57,176 bases of DNA. It comes from an uncultured Planctomycetota bacterium. Its GTDB lineage: Bacteria > Planctomycetota > Phycisphaerae > Phycisphaerales > UBA5793. Shown in pieces: positions 27,668 to 37,161 of the stretch; position 1 is the first letter of the stretch, and each line of letters opens with the position of its first letter. A program made the position numbers and the translations under genes. The DNA is taken from NCBI GenBank assembly GCA_900696685.1, contig CAADHA010000123.1, positions 1 through 57,176 on the forward strand. Direction: 5' to 3'. Under the pieces are notes generated by a model. That model ran no database searches. It was not told the origin of the DNA and worked only from the letters and a program-made list of their open reading frames with translations.

Positions 27668-28642
27668 ATGAACGAGCAGCCGATTCTCACGCCGAGGCTC
27701 TCTGGCAGCAAGGCCGAACCGATCGAACTCGTTGATGCCGAGAACGCCTACGGGGCGGCCTTTCGCAAGCCGGAGAACCTCTTCGGCCCCGCGATCTCGA
27801 TCTTCCTCCACGCCCTGTTCCTCTTTGTCGCGGCCCTGCTCGTCATCAACCCCCCGGTGAGAGGCGACGGGCGCGATGTCCAGATCGAGTTCGCCACGCT
27901 CGATCAGGAGGAACTGACGGACCTCGAGGACAACGCCGATGCCCCTGCCACGCCGCTCGACCCGGCTCTCGCCGCCACGCTCGAATCACTGAGCGATTCG
28001 CTCGACATCACCGTCGCGAGCGTCGCAGTCGATCTGGCCGATCCAGGCGCGATCGAGACGCTCGGCGGGGCCGGCGATGAGTTCAGCCCCGGCGAAGTGC
28101 TCGAAGGGGGCGGGTCGGGGACGAGTTTCTTCGGCATCGAATCACGCGGCAGCCGCATCGTTTACATCGTCGACGTTTCAGGCTCGATGTCGTCGCAGGA
28201 CCGCATCGCCACGCTTCGGCGCAACCTCACCGAGTCGGTCAACCAGTTGCCTGCTCACGTCCACTTCCTCATCATCGCCTACAACGATTTCGCCATGCCG
28301 ATGCTCGGTCAGTTCCGCTGGGTCAAGGCCGACGAGCCGACCAAGTTCAAGGTGCGCTCGTGGGTGAGCTCGCTGGTCTCGGACGGCGGCACGGACCCCT
28401 CCAGCGCCTTCGAGCAGGCCTTCAAACTCAAGCCCAGGCCCGATGTGGTCTTCTTCATGACCGACGGGCAGCAGACGGAACTCCTCCCCCCCATGATCAG
28501 CGCCCTCAACAGCAAGGGGCGGCGGACAAAGATCAACACGATCGCCTTCGGCGACCGCAGCGGCGAGGAGATCATGCGCCGCGTGGCGAGCGAATCCGGC
28601 GGACAGTATCGCTACGTTCCCGACAGCGAGGGGGGGCCGTGA
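27668..28642 (+). CDS. Membrane-anchored VWA domain protein
   Basis: This 324-residue protein has a short cytosolic N-terminus, one transmembrane helix (about residues 40-60), a linker of Asp/Ala-rich sequence and a von Willebrand factor A domain from about 163 to the end. The MIDAS metal site is complete: DVSGSMSS (D169, S171, S173), T242 in GGTDPSSA, and D266 in FFMTDGQ. It therefore should bind a divalent cation and a protein partner on the outer face of the inner membrane. It opens an operon with ExbB/ExbD genes and may be the moving or ligand-binding element in place of TonB/TolA; that is inference. A G7 tract ends the gene, just before the overlap with the next start. Confidence 0.9.
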   Translation: MNEQPILTPRLSGSKAEPIELVDAENAYGAAFRKPENLFGPAISIFLHALFLFVAALLVINPPVRGDGRDVQIEFATLDQEELTDLEDNADAPATPLDPALAATLESLSDSLDITVASVAVDLADPGAIETLGGAGDEFSPGEVLEGGGSGTSFFGIESRGSRIVYIVDVSGSMSSQDRIATLRRNLTESVNQLPAHVHFLIIAYNDFAMPMLGQFRWVKADEPTKFKVRSWVSSLVSDGGTDPSSAFEQAFKLKPRPDVVFFMTDGQQTELLPPMISALNSKGRRTKINTIAFGDRSGEEIMRRVASESGGQYRYVPDSEGGP

Positions 28643-29796
28643 GATTGTCCTCCCTGCCGTGCCCTGTCCTTTCCACACCGGCCGTCGCGGCACTGGCTGC
28701 GACGCTGGTGTCCGCGTCGGCGGGACTCGCGGCCGACCGCCTGCACCGCCGCGGCGAATCCGCCCCCATTGAAGGCCGCACCGTCGATGTCAACAAGGAA
28801 GGCGTGCTCTTCCACGTGAGCCGCGGCCCGCAGACAGGCGACCTCCTCATCACCTGGGACCGCGTGCAGCGCCTCGAAACCGATCACGAAGGCTTCGCCG
28901 AGACATTCGAGCAGATGCGCAGCCTCAGCGATCGCCTCTGGCGGGCGCGGTCGCGCATCGAGCGAGGCGATCATGCCGCGGCCGAGCCGATCCTCGATTC
29001 GCTCTTCGCCGAGACAGTGCATCAGACGGGTGCGACGGCCCTGATCGTCGCGGAGGGGCTGCTGCGCTGCCGCCTGGCGCGCGGCGCCCGGGCCGCGGCC
29101 GTAATCCCCTGGCTCGAAACCCGCCGCCTCCTCAACGCCGGGCTCAAGCCCACCGCCTACACCGCCATGCGCCCCGTCATCGATTTTCAGACCGGCCTGT
29201 GCGCCCAATTGCCGCCAGTGTGGACGCGTTCGGTCGGCGTCGAGCAGATGCTGGCCGATCTCGGTCAGTATTCCGGCGCTGCGCCGCAGGTGCAGCGGCT
29301 CGCCGCGCTCTACGCCCGCGCGGCGAGGCTGGCGCTGGGGGCCCCCATCGAAGACGCCGCCGCTTTCTACCGCAGCGACGAATCCTGGGATCGCGATCCC
29401 GGCGTCGTCGTGGCGACGGCCTTCGTCGCGGCGCTGGAGCGGGTGAAGCCGATGCCCGCCGATCCCGAAAAGGTACTTGCTCGTCCCCTGCGCGAAGAGG
29501 GCCCGCTCACGCCCTGGGCCTTCTTCCTGCGCGGCTTGGCGCGCGTGGAGTCGGCGGACGCGGATCGCCGGCGGCAGGGGCTGGTGGACCTGCTGACGAT
29601 TCCCGCCATGCACCGCGAAGCAAACGCATACCTCGCGGGCTTTGCGATCGAACGTGCCGCGGCCGTGCTCGAGCAGATGGGGCGGGCCGCAGACGCGGCC
29701 TCCCTGCGGGCCGAACTCAAGCGTGAAGACCCCACTCATCCCCTCCATGACGCGAGGCCCGGCGCCCGCGTCGCCGTGCAGGAGAAGCAGCCATGA
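28639..29796 (+). CDS. Exported protein of unknown function in the VWA-ExbBD operon
   Basis: This 385-residue protein starts at GTG in a GTGA overlap with the previous stop. A signal-peptide-like N-terminus (ALAATLVSASAGLAAD) is followed by a small beta-rich segment (IEGRTVDVNKEGVLFHVS.....DLLITWDRVQRLE) resembling SH3-like folds, then a long helical part that looks like degenerate TPRs (RIERGDHAAAEPILDSLFAE). I recognise no named family. Its position between the VWA and ExbB genes, with overlaps on both sides, suggests a periplasmic part of the same complex. Confidence 0.75.
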   Translation: MRLSSLPCPVLSTPAVAALAATLVSASAGLAADRLHRRGESAPIEGRTVDVNKEGVLFHVSRGPQTGDLLITWDRVQRLETDHEGFAETFEQMRSLSDRLWRARSRIERGDHAAAEPILDSLFAETVHQTGATALIVAEGLLRCRLARGARAAAVIPWLETRRLLNAGLKPTAYTAMRPVIDFQTGLCAQLPPVWTRSVGVEQMLADLGQYSGAAPQVQRLAALYARAARLALGAPIEDAAAFYRSDESWDRDPGVVVATAFVAALERVKPMPADPEKVLARPLREEGPLTPWAFFLRGLARVESADADRRRQGLVDLLTIPAMHREANAYLAGFAIERAAAVLEQMGRAADAASLRAELKREDPTHPLHDARPGARVAVQEKQP

Positions 29797-30620
29797 TCAT
29801 CGGCGCCATCGCCTCGGCCGCGTTTCACCCCCTTCTCATGCTCGCGCAGGACGAGGAAAACCGCGGCATGACGCTGCTCGAGCAGATTCATAACGGCGGC
29901 GTGACTGGATACACCATCATTCTGCTGAGCCTGATCGCGCTGACGCTGGCGATTATCAACGTGGCGGCCATCCAGCCCAAGCGGCTGGTGCCGCCGCACC
30001 TCGTCGCCGCCCTCTCCGGCCTGCTCTCGACCCGCAACGTCGTCGGCGCCCTTGAACTGTGCAAGCGTGTCGAGAATGACTGCTTCCTCGCCCGCTCCCT
30101 TGCCGCCGGACTGACCCGCTATCAGCGAAGCGCCTTCGGCCCCTTCGAGTTCAAGGACGCGATCGAGGAGGCGGGCGCGGAGGAAGTGGCGAGGCTCTAC
30201 CGGCGGACCGATGCGCTCGGCCTGATCGGCGCCATCGCTCCCATGCTCGGGCTTCTCGGGACCGTCATCGGCATGGTCGGGGCGTTCGGCACGATCTCCA
30301 ACGTCGGCGCCCGGCCTGAACTGCTCGCCTCCGACATCTCCAAGGCGCTCATCACGACGCTCATGGGCCTGTGCGTGGCCATTCCGACCATGGCCGTCTT
30401 CACCTTTCTGCGCAATCGCATCGACCACTACGCGGCGCAGGTCGCGCAGACGATCGAAGACCTGACGGTGGCGCTCGAACCGACGGGCCAGCCCGTGAAG
30501 GTCGCAGCGGCGGCCGCGACGGCGAGCGGCCCGGCGCGGGCGGCAGCGCCTCCTTCCATGCCGGGCGGCGGTCCGGCTCGGCCCAGCGCGCCTCCCGCTC
30601 CGGCGAGGGCCGGATCGTGA
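29793..30620 (+). CDS. MotA/TolQ/ExbB proton channel family protein
   Basis: This 275-residue inner-membrane protein has three transmembrane helices (about residues 38-57, 140-166 and 185-205) and the family core between helices two and three (LGLIGAIAPMLGLLGTVIGM), where the channel is formed with ExbD-type partners. The last 45 residues are an Ala/Pro-rich tail not needed in the family. It would use the proton motive force to drive a partner protein. Its ATG overlaps the previous stop (ATGA), and its TGA overlaps the GTG of the first ExbD gene. Confidence 0.92.
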   Translation: MIIGAIASAAFHPLLMLAQDEENRGMTLLEQIHNGGVTGYTIILLSLIALTLAIINVAAIQPKRLVPPHLVAALSGLLSTRNVVGALELCKRVENDCFLARSLAAGLTRYQRSAFGPFEFKDAIEEAGAEEVARLYRRTDALGLIGAIAPMLGLLGTVIGMVGAFGTISNVGARPELLASDISKALITTLMGLCVAIPTMAVFTFLRNRIDHYAAQVAQTIEDLTVALEPTGQPVKVAAAAATASGPARAAAPPSMPGGGPARPSAPPAPARAGS

Positions 30621-31051
30621 GGTTCACCCCGTCTCACCGCGCCCACCTGCCCGAACTCGATCTCACCGCCATGATCGACGTGATCTTCCTGCTGATCATC
30701 TTCTTCATGACGACGGCCCAGTTCGTGGAGCGGGCACGGGCGGAACTGGACCTCCCCAGGGAGCAGGGTGAGAGCGAGGTCCGCGCCCTTTCCCCCCCCC
30801 TCATCATCAACGTGCTGCACGAAGGGGACCAACGGTACCTCGTCGGCGAGCGCATGCTCGACGAGCGCGGCGTCAAGGAGGTCATCGAACGGGAGATCGC
30901 CCGCCACCGGGCCGAGGGCGGAGCCATCGCTGACTTCGAGGTCGTCGTCCGTGCCGATCAGCGCGGCCCGAGCCGGTATATCAACGACCTCGGCGCACTT
31001 CTGCGCCAGAGAGGCGTCGGGCGCTGGCGCCTCGCCACGGAGCCGGAATGA
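30617..31051 (+). CDS. ExbD/TolR family protein, first copy
   Basis: This 144-residue protein has the usual ExbD plan: short cytosolic N-terminus, one transmembrane helix with the proton-carrying aspartate (D21 in LTAMIDVIFLLIIFF), and a periplasmic domain (about 60-140) ending in a repeat-unit alpha/beta fold (EVVVRADQRGPSRYINDL). GTG start in a GTGA overlap with the ExbB gene. A C9 tract lies in the middle of the gene (30792-30800) without breaking the frame. Confidence 0.9.
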   Translation: MRFTPSHRAHLPELDLTAMIDVIFLLIIFFMTTAQFVERARAELDLPREQGESEVRALSPPLIINVLHEGDQRYLVGERMLDERGVKEVIEREIARHRAEGGAIADFEVVVRADQRGPSRYINDLGALLRQRGVGRWRLATEPE

Positions 31052-31125
31052 ACGAGCGAACAGAAAGTCGGCAGGCGATCATTGACGGGATCGGCCGCGA
31101 GTCCCCATACGGCGCATGAAGGGCG

Positions 31126-31560
31126 GTGTCCTCTCAGATGCAGTTCCGACCGAAGCAATCCGGCCAACGCAATGCCGTGCAACTCAACCTGCCGAGCATG
31201 ATTGATGTCGTCTTCCTTCTGTTGATCTTCTTTCTTTTCTCGTCGATCATCAATCCCTCTGAGGCGCACCTGGCGCCGAACATCCAGTCGCAGTCGGCGG
31301 AGGGGGCGAGCAGCGGCCGGGACTTCGCCCCTCAGGTCGTGCTGGTCGAGATGCTCGATGGCGCGCCCGTGTACCGGATCGGATCGCGGGTCGTCCGCGA
31401 CCGCCGCGAACTGGCCTCGATCCTGCGCGACCTGCCGCGCGAACTGGGCGTGTTCGTGCGCGTGGACGATGCCGTGCCGGTCGGCTTTGCCGCAAGCGCG
31501 ATCCAGGTGTGCCGCGACGCGGGCTACACGAAGGTGACGTATGTGCCCAAGGGCCGGTGA
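31126..31560 (+). CDS. ExbD/TolR family protein, second copy
   Basis: A 144-residue paralogue of the preceding gene, with the membrane aspartate D27 in LPSMIDVVFLLLIFFLF and a periplasmic domain ending in DAGYTKVTYVPKGR. The GTG at 31126 is preferred because GAAGGG lies just upstream; the ATG at 31138 has no such site. Two distinct ExbD proteins behind one ExbB are common in operons of this type and suggest a heteromeric stator. The end overlaps the next gene by 20 bases. Confidence 0.9.
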   Translation: MSSQMQFRPKQSGQRNAVQLNLPSMIDVVFLLLIFFLFSSIINPSEAHLAPNIQSQSAEGASSGRDFAPQVVLVEMLDGAPVYRIGSRVVRDRRELASILRDLPRELGVFVRVDDAVPVGFAASAIQVCRDAGYTKVTYVPKGR

Positions 31561-34195
31561 CCATCATCCCCGCCGCGGCACCGCGGCCGCGGCCATCCTC
31601 ACGGCCTGCGTGGCGATCCATGCCGCAGGGCAGGCGCCCGCGCGCGGAGATGACGATCCCGTCATTGCCTACATCGAGCGCCACGGGCTGACAGACCTTG
31701 TCGTCGCCCGCCTCGAAGTTCGCTTCAGTGAAGCGCTCGGGGATGACCGAATTCCGATCGCCGAGCGCCTGGCCGTGCTCTACGGCCGCCTGCTCGATGA
31801 GGCGGACGACGACCGTGAGCGCGCCGAGTGGGAGCGCCGCAGCCGCGAGATGCTCGACCAGGTTCCGCACGCCAACACGGAGACGCTGCGCCTGACCATT
31901 CACAAGGCCAGTTACCTCCGGGCCGAGCGCCTCGCCGAACTCCATCGCCTCCGCCGCGCGACCGAGTCGGAGCGCGCCGCGGCCGTGCGCCTCATGACCG
32001 AGACCGCGACCGTGATGAGCGAGTGTCACGCACAATTCCGCGAGCGCGTTCGCCGCATCGAGACGGCCGAGGCCAGCCGCAGCGACCTCGAGAGCGGCCT
32101 GATCGACGAGCAACTGGCCAACCTCGAGCAGTTGGCGGCGCAGTCCGCCTACTACGCCGGGTGGGCGCGCTACTACCAGGCCTGGCTGACGAACTCGACC
32201 TCCGGGCTTGACGAGGCCCTTCGACTGCTCGGGCGCCTCCTCCAGTTCGACGGCGCGCTGCCCACGCCGGAAGAAACTCCCGAATCCGTTCTGGTGGGTG
32301 AGGCGTCGGCCCGCGCGGCCATCGGCGTCGCCCTCTGCCAGGCGCAGGCGGGACGGCCCCAGACCGGTCTCGCGTGGCTCGACCTCGTCGAGGCGGCCAA
32401 TCCTCAGTCGCAGCGCCTCGGCGCGATCCTGCCCGGATATCGCCTCGTGCTCCTCTTCTCCGCGCAGCAGTGGAACAGCATCGACTCGCTCGTCAACCAG
32501 TGGCGCGCGGACCAGACCCTCACAGGAACGCTCGTGCGCCTCCTCGCCGTCCTCGCGCTCGAGAAGTCGCAGATGACCGGCGATGAATCGGCGCGGCGTC
32601 TGGGCGAGAAGGCGGTCAACCTGCTCGCCGAGATGGGCGAGTTGCGCCAGGTCATCGAGATCGCCGACGTCTTCCGCCTCGACACGCTCGGGGGCGATAG
32701 TTACATCCTCGCCTACGTGCCGGCGATCAAGGCCTATGAACGGGCGCGCGAAGCGCATGGGCAGGAGGAGCCGGCGACGGATCCCATTCACCTCGCGCTC
32801 TACAAGGGAGCGGAGGATCAACTGAGCGCGACGGCAGGCCGGCGCGACGCCGACCAGTGGCCGGACGCGACGAGGAACGCGCGCCTCCTGATCGCCTGGT
32901 GCCGCTACTTCCAGAACCGCCTCGAGCAGGCCGCCGTCCTCTTCGAGGAGATCGCGCGACAGACTTCGGGTGATGAGAGCGAAGGGGCGATGTGGATGCA
33001 CATCGTCTGTCGCGAGAAGCAGGCGGCGGGCGGCAGCCCTTCCTCCGTCGCCAATCTCCGCCGTGCCCTCGAATCCTTCCTCGAACGCTATCCGTCCAGC
33101 GGCCGGGCCGGGCGCGTGCGCCTGAGACTCACCGTTACGAAGTCCTCGACGCCCTCGCAAGAGTCGGTTGACGAACTCCTCTCGATCCCCGCGGGAAGCG
33201 ACGCGTATGGCGCCGCGCGAAACGAGGCCGAGCGACTGCTCTACCTCCTCTACCGCGATGCGCCGGCCACGACGCGGCTCCAGACGGCGCAGCGCTACCT
33301 TGACGTGGCGCTCCCGCTGCTCGAGGGCGATGAGCGCCGGGCCTTCGTCGCGGGCGGAGATGCCAAAGACCGGGAGCACTACCTCCTGCGCGCGAGGCGC
33401 GTGCTCGACGTGCTGCTGGCGCGCGGCGTGGCTCGCGTGAGCGAGGCGAGGCACATTCTCGACCGACTCGACACGGCGCGGGCGGCGGGACTGATCACGC
33501 TCGACACCGTCTCCGGCGAACTCGACTACCGCCGCTTCCAGGCGCAGATTCTCTCGGGCGGATTCGACGAGGCCGCTCGCTCGTGTGACGAGTTGTGGCA
33601 AGCCGATCCCGACAGCGCCTTCGCGCAGTCCGCCTGCCGGGCCCTCTACACCTACGCCGTGCAGGATTGGCAGACCTTCACCGAAGGCAGCCGTGTCGAA
33701 GAGACGCTCCGACGCATCGTGCTCTACGGCCGGCGCGCGTTGCGCGGCGCGGGCGACCCGCCCGATGCCTCGGTTCCGGCCAATGCGGCGATCATGATCA
33801 ACGTCGCCGAAGCCGCCCTCTCCATCGATCGTCTCGTTTCGGGAGGAGACGAACCGGCCCGCGCGCTCGCCGAGCAGTGGTTCGACCTCCTCATTGCCGC
33901 ACAGCCGCGCAACTACCGCGTGCTGCGCGGCGCGGCAATGATCGCCGAGAAGCGAGGCCGCCCCACCGAAGCCGTCGATCACTGGCGCACGGCGATGAAC
34001 GGCTCGCCGGAGTCCTCCGCGGAGTGGTTCGAGGCGAAGTTCAACTTCCTCCGCCTGCTCGCCGACGCCGAACCGGGCCGTGCCGCGGAGGTCCTCCGGC
34101 AGCATGCGCTTCTCTTCCCGCAGTACGGACCCGAGCCGGGGGGAGAACGCCTGCGCGCCCTGCACGAGCGCCTCGGTCGGGGGGGGGACCGATGA
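31541..34195 (+). CDS. Large exported TPR-like protein
   Basis: This 884-residue protein starts inside the second ExbD gene. A signal-peptide-like segment (AAAAILTACVAIHAAGQAPA) is followed by a long helical-repeat protein. TPR-like pairs are visible (ARLLIAWCRYFQNRLEQAAV, AARSCDELWQADPDSAFAQS, IAEKRGRPTEAVDHWRTAMN). The last codons run through a G9 tract (34179-34187). A periplasmic scaffold role within the ExbBD/VWA operon is inferred from the signal, the repeats and the tight linkage on both sides. No characterised homologue is recognised. Confidence 0.8.
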   Translation: MCPRAGDHHPRRGTAAAAILTACVAIHAAGQAPARGDDDPVIAYIERHGLTDLVVARLEVRFSEALGDDRIPIAERLAVLYGRLLDEADDDRERAEWERRSREMLDQVPHANTETLRLTIHKASYLRAERLAELHRLRRATESERAAAVRLMTETATVMSECHAQFRERVRRIETAEASRSDLESGLIDEQLANLEQLAAQSAYYAGWARYYQAWLTNSTSGLDEALRLLGRLLQFDGALPTPEETPESVLVGEASARAAIGVALCQAQAGRPQTGLAWLDLVEAANPQSQRLGAILPGYRLVLLFSAQQWNSIDSLVNQWRADQTLTGTLVRLLAVLALEKSQMTGDESARRLGEKAVNLLAEMGELRQVIEIADVFRLDTLGGDSYILAYVPAIKAYERAREAHGQEEPATDPIHLALYKGAEDQLSATAGRRDADQWPDATRNARLLIAWCRYFQNRLEQAAVLFEEIARQTSGDESEGAMWMHIVCREKQAAGGSPSSVANLRRALESFLERYPSSGRAGRVRLRLTVTKSSTPSQESVDELLSIPAGSDAYGAARNEAERLLYLLYRDAPATTRLQTAQRYLDVALPLLEGDERRAFVAGGDAKDREHYLLRARRVLDVLLARGVARVSEARHILDRLDTARAAGLITLDTVSGELDYRRFQAQILSGGFDEAARSCDELWQADPDSAFAQSACRALYTYAVQDWQTFTEGSRVEETLRRIVLYGRRALRGAGDPPDASVPANAAIMINVAEAALSIDRLVSGGDEPARALAEQWFDLLIAAQPRNYRVLRGAAMIAEKRGRPTEAVDHWRTAMNGSPESSAEWFEAKFNFLRLLADAEPGRAAEVLRQHALLFPQYGPEPGGERLRALHERLGRGGDR

Positions 34196-37161
34196 GCCGC
34201 GACTCCCTGCGACTCGAAATCCTCGGCACGGAGTCCGACCGGATCGGTCCGTTCGCCATCCTGGGCCTCAGCCCGCAGCGATGCGCCCCTGCCGAGGTGC
34301 ACGAGGCGCACGGGAAGATGCTCGCCCGGCTCGAATCGCTCGGCCGGCGCGACGATCCGGAAGCGGCGCGGCTGCGGCTCGAGATCGACGCCGCCGCGGC
34401 CCTGCTCCTCGATCCGCGCGCCCGGCAGGAACTCATCGAGGACTACTACCTCGCACAGGCGATGACCCCGGCTCGGCCCGCGCGCGAGCCGGCACGTCCT
34501 GCCGGCCGGAACGCGCCCTCCGCCCCCGCCGGCACTCCGCCTCGCTCTGACGGAGGCGCAGCGCCCCGTTCGGCCGGCACGGCCGCGCCCGCATCCTCTC
34601 CTGCCTACGAACTCGTCGCTGCCGCAAAGGACGCGAATCCCGCCGCCAACGGCGGCGGACGGCCCGATCGCAGCACGCACGCCTATCCGCCCGGCTTTCT
34701 CCGCGACCTCCTCGCCGCCTGGGTCTCCGCAGGCGGATGGAACGGCAAGGCCCGGCACCGCATCATTGCCGCTGGCGCGCAGCACGGCGTCTCAGGCGAA
34801 GAACTCCTCGACGCCATTCTCACTCTGCCCGTCTCCATCGCCATCCCGCGCGAGACGCCGCTCGCCGGTCTGCGCGACTCGCGCCATCCGCACGTGGACA
34901 CGGTCGGCGATCTGCCGATGCCCGAATCACTCGCCCCGGATGCGCAGCGCGAGGCGCACGAGGCCGCCAAGCGCAATCTGTTTGCCGCGCTGCTGGCGTT
35001 CTTCTTGTGTGCAGCGATTCTCATCCCCGTGGCCGCGTGGGTTGTCATCGAGATCACTCGTCCGGGTCCAAAACCGGACGAGACACCCGTCGCGGACGTC
35101 GGCCCGACGCCGGTTCCGGCTGTGCAGGCTCCGGCGCTTCCCACTGTGCCGCGAGGCAGCCTCGCCGTCAAGGTCAGCCCGATGTCGCAGACGTTCGCCG
35201 GCCTGCTCGAGCAACTCGACCGCGACTCTGCCCAGGCCTCGGGCCTCGACGAGGCGACGCTGCGCCTCTTCAACCAGGCCGCCTCGCAGGGAAGGCGGCA
35301 GTGGATGCAGTTCGACGGCGCGAATCGCGAACGCCTGCGCGAGGTGCTTGTCTCCTGTCTCTACCGCCTCGGCGACGACCCGTCCGGCGCCGCGCTGCTC
35401 GCGGGCGCGCTCGATCCCGACGAGGGACGGGCACTGACGGCCGAGACCATCCCCGGCCGCGCATGGTCCCTCGGCATGCTCGCGGTTCTGATGCGCGAGC
35501 CTGATCTCCCGGCGGCGGCGCGCCTTGCGATCGAACAGCGCTGGCGGCGGCACGTGCCCGCGGGTCGTCCGCCCGGGACGGCGGGCTTTGATGATGCCGC
35601 CGTCTTTGCACTGCGCGAGATGATCCCGGCGCTCGTGCGCGCCATCGCGACCGACGCAGCGACCGTACAGGCGTGGGTGGCGTGGCTGCAGTGCGCCTCG
35701 GCGCTCGGCGGCGCCCCCCAGGCGGAGACACTTGCCCTCGACGCCGCCGGCCATGCACTCACCGACGGCCCCGACCTCGCCGCGTCCGAGTCGGCCGGGC
35801 GCGTCCTTGCGGCCCTCTTCTCGGCCGTGCGCTGGAGCGCCTCGCCCGCCGGCCGCGCCGCCCTGCTCGGCTGGTGGGACGATCCGCGCGTCTCGATCTC
35901 CGATCTCGCCGTCATCTCCGCGTGGCTGGTGTCGAGCGGGTCGGTGCGCGGTCTCGACGACTCCTTCATCCTGCCCATGAGCGCCGGCGCGCAGGAGCGG
36001 GCTGCGCTGCGCCAACGCCTCCTCGACGCGTGGAAGACCTCCGGCTCCTCCGACTCCCACACGCTCACCAGCCGCACCGAGGTTGCTGATTGGGCGGCAC
36101 GCGCGCAGCGGCTGCTTGATGAACCCGTCGTCTCCACCACCGAAGACCTCCTGGCGCAGACGATTCGCGCCGCGTACGAGGGCACGGCCGCGATGCTCAT
36201 CTGGTCCGGCCGAGGCCATGAAACGGCGATCTTTCTTCCCGACCGCGATGCGCGCGTCTCCGCGGCGCGGCTCGCCGAGGCGCCGCGCCCGCTTGCCATG
36301 ACGCCCGCCACCACCGCCGACGGGCAGTGGTCCGTGCGCCTCTTTCGCGCGCGCAAGGACAATGACCGCGAGGGAGCGATCCGCCTCGTTGAGGCGCTCG
36401 CGTCCGAGTTGCCGGGCGATGCGGGGCCGATCGACGCGGCCGTGCTCGCCGACCTCGCGCACAACGGCCAGCCGCGCGAACTCCGTCTCGCCGCGCTCAA
36501 CCTCATCGCCGAGAGTTACACGCAGGGGCCCACGGTCCTGCTCGCCCTCGCCGACAAGATGATCCCCGACCGGGCCGATGCGATGCTCTCCGAGGCGATC
36601 GAGCGGATCACCGGCGACGACCTGCCCGATCCGCGACACGAGCAGTGGTACGCCCTGGCACGACTGGCGCTGGTCCGGCACGCGGCCGGCCTTCGCGCCG
36701 TCTTCGCCTCCGGCGCCGGCGTCGATGCGCTCGCAGACCTGCTCGGCGAGGTGTACGCGATGCGGCTGTCGCGCTCGATCGGCGCGAAGATCGACCCGGT
36801 CGACGCGGCGCGCCTCGTCGCGCAGCAGTGGTTCGAGACGGCCCGCCCGATGCTGCCGCTGGCGCCCCTGCCGGCGACGCTGGACCTGATCGTCCGGCGC
36901 GCGTCGATCCGGGCCGCGGTGGTGGACGATCCCGTCGGCCGCTTCCATGCCTGGCAGATCGCGTCGCTCGAGGCGGCGTGCTACATCACCTCCGCCGAGA
37001 GGCCCGCCGCCCGCGCCGCTCTTGCAGGCCTGCTCGAACGCACCACGCGCGAATTTGCCGCCGCCCGCAGCGCGAGCGAGCAACTGCTCATCGCCGAGCG
37101 TGCCATGCTTCGCGTGTGGCTCCTTCGTTTCGGAATCGGCGTGAAAGGAGGCTCGTTTTGA
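34192..37161 (+). CDS. Membrane protein with HPD-less J-like domain and large periplasmic region
   Basis: This 989-residue protein starts in an ATGA overlap. Residues 18-85 (FAILGLSPQRCAPAEVHEAH, then EIDAAAALLLDPRARQEL) follow the helix pattern of a J-domain, but the catalytic HPD loop is replaced (LES). A Pro/Ala-rich linker, a second small cytosolic segment (about 160-215), one transmembrane helix (about 262-286) and about 700 residues of predicted periplasmic, helical sequence follow. No known enzyme motif is seen. Topology places the J-like part in the cytosol, so it could recruit a cytosolic chaperone or simply be a binding module. The next gene's TTG overlaps its stop. Confidence 0.8.
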   Translation: MSRDSLRLEILGTESDRIGPFAILGLSPQRCAPAEVHEAHGKMLARLESLGRRDDPEAARLRLEIDAAAALLLDPRARQELIEDYYLAQAMTPARPAREPARPAGRNAPSAPAGTPPRSDGGAAPRSAGTAAPASSPAYELVAAAKDANPAANGGGRPDRSTHAYPPGFLRDLLAAWVSAGGWNGKARHRIIAAGAQHGVSGEELLDAILTLPVSIAIPRETPLAGLRDSRHPHVDTVGDLPMPESLAPDAQREAHEAAKRNLFAALLAFFLCAAILIPVAAWVVIEITRPGPKPDETPVADVGPTPVPAVQAPALPTVPRGSLAVKVSPMSQTFAGLLEQLDRDSAQASGLDEATLRLFNQAASQGRRQWMQFDGANRERLREVLVSCLYRLGDDPSGAALLAGALDPDEGRALTAETIPGRAWSLGMLAVLMREPDLPAAARLAIEQRWRRHVPAGRPPGTAGFDDAAVFALREMIPALVRAIATDAATVQAWVAWLQCASALGGAPQAETLALDAAGHALTDGPDLAASESAGRVLAALFSAVRWSASPAGRAALLGWWDDPRVSISDLAVISAWLVSSGSVRGLDDSFILPMSAGAQERAALRQRLLDAWKTSGSSDSHTLTSRTEVADWAARAQRLLDEPVVSTTEDLLAQTIRAAYEGTAAMLIWSGRGHETAIFLPDRDARVSAARLAEAPRPLAMTPATTADGQWSVRLFRARKDNDREGAIRLVEALASELPGDAGPIDAAVLADLAHNGQPRELRLAALNLIAESYTQGPTVLLALADKMIPDRADAMLSEAIERITGDDLPDPRHEQWYALARLALVRHAAGLRAVFASGAGVDALADLLGEVYAMRLSRSIGAKIDPVDAARLVAQQWFETARPMLPLAPLPATLDLIVRRASIRAAVVDDPVGRFHAWQIASLEAACYITSAERPAARAALAGLLERTTREFAAARSASEQLLIAERAMLRVWLLRFGIGVKGGSF

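Noticed and set aside
31250-34165. A 971-codon open frame on the minus strand opposite the large TPR gene
   Set aside because: Its translation is Arg/Gly-rich without family motifs, while the plus strand gives a signal peptide, TPR repeats and tight operon overlaps. It is a by-product of high GC at third positions.
34927-37083. A 718-codon minus-strand frame inside the J-like membrane protein gene
   Set aside because: The sense strand is part of an eight-gene overlap chain; the antisense frame has no motifs and no start signal.
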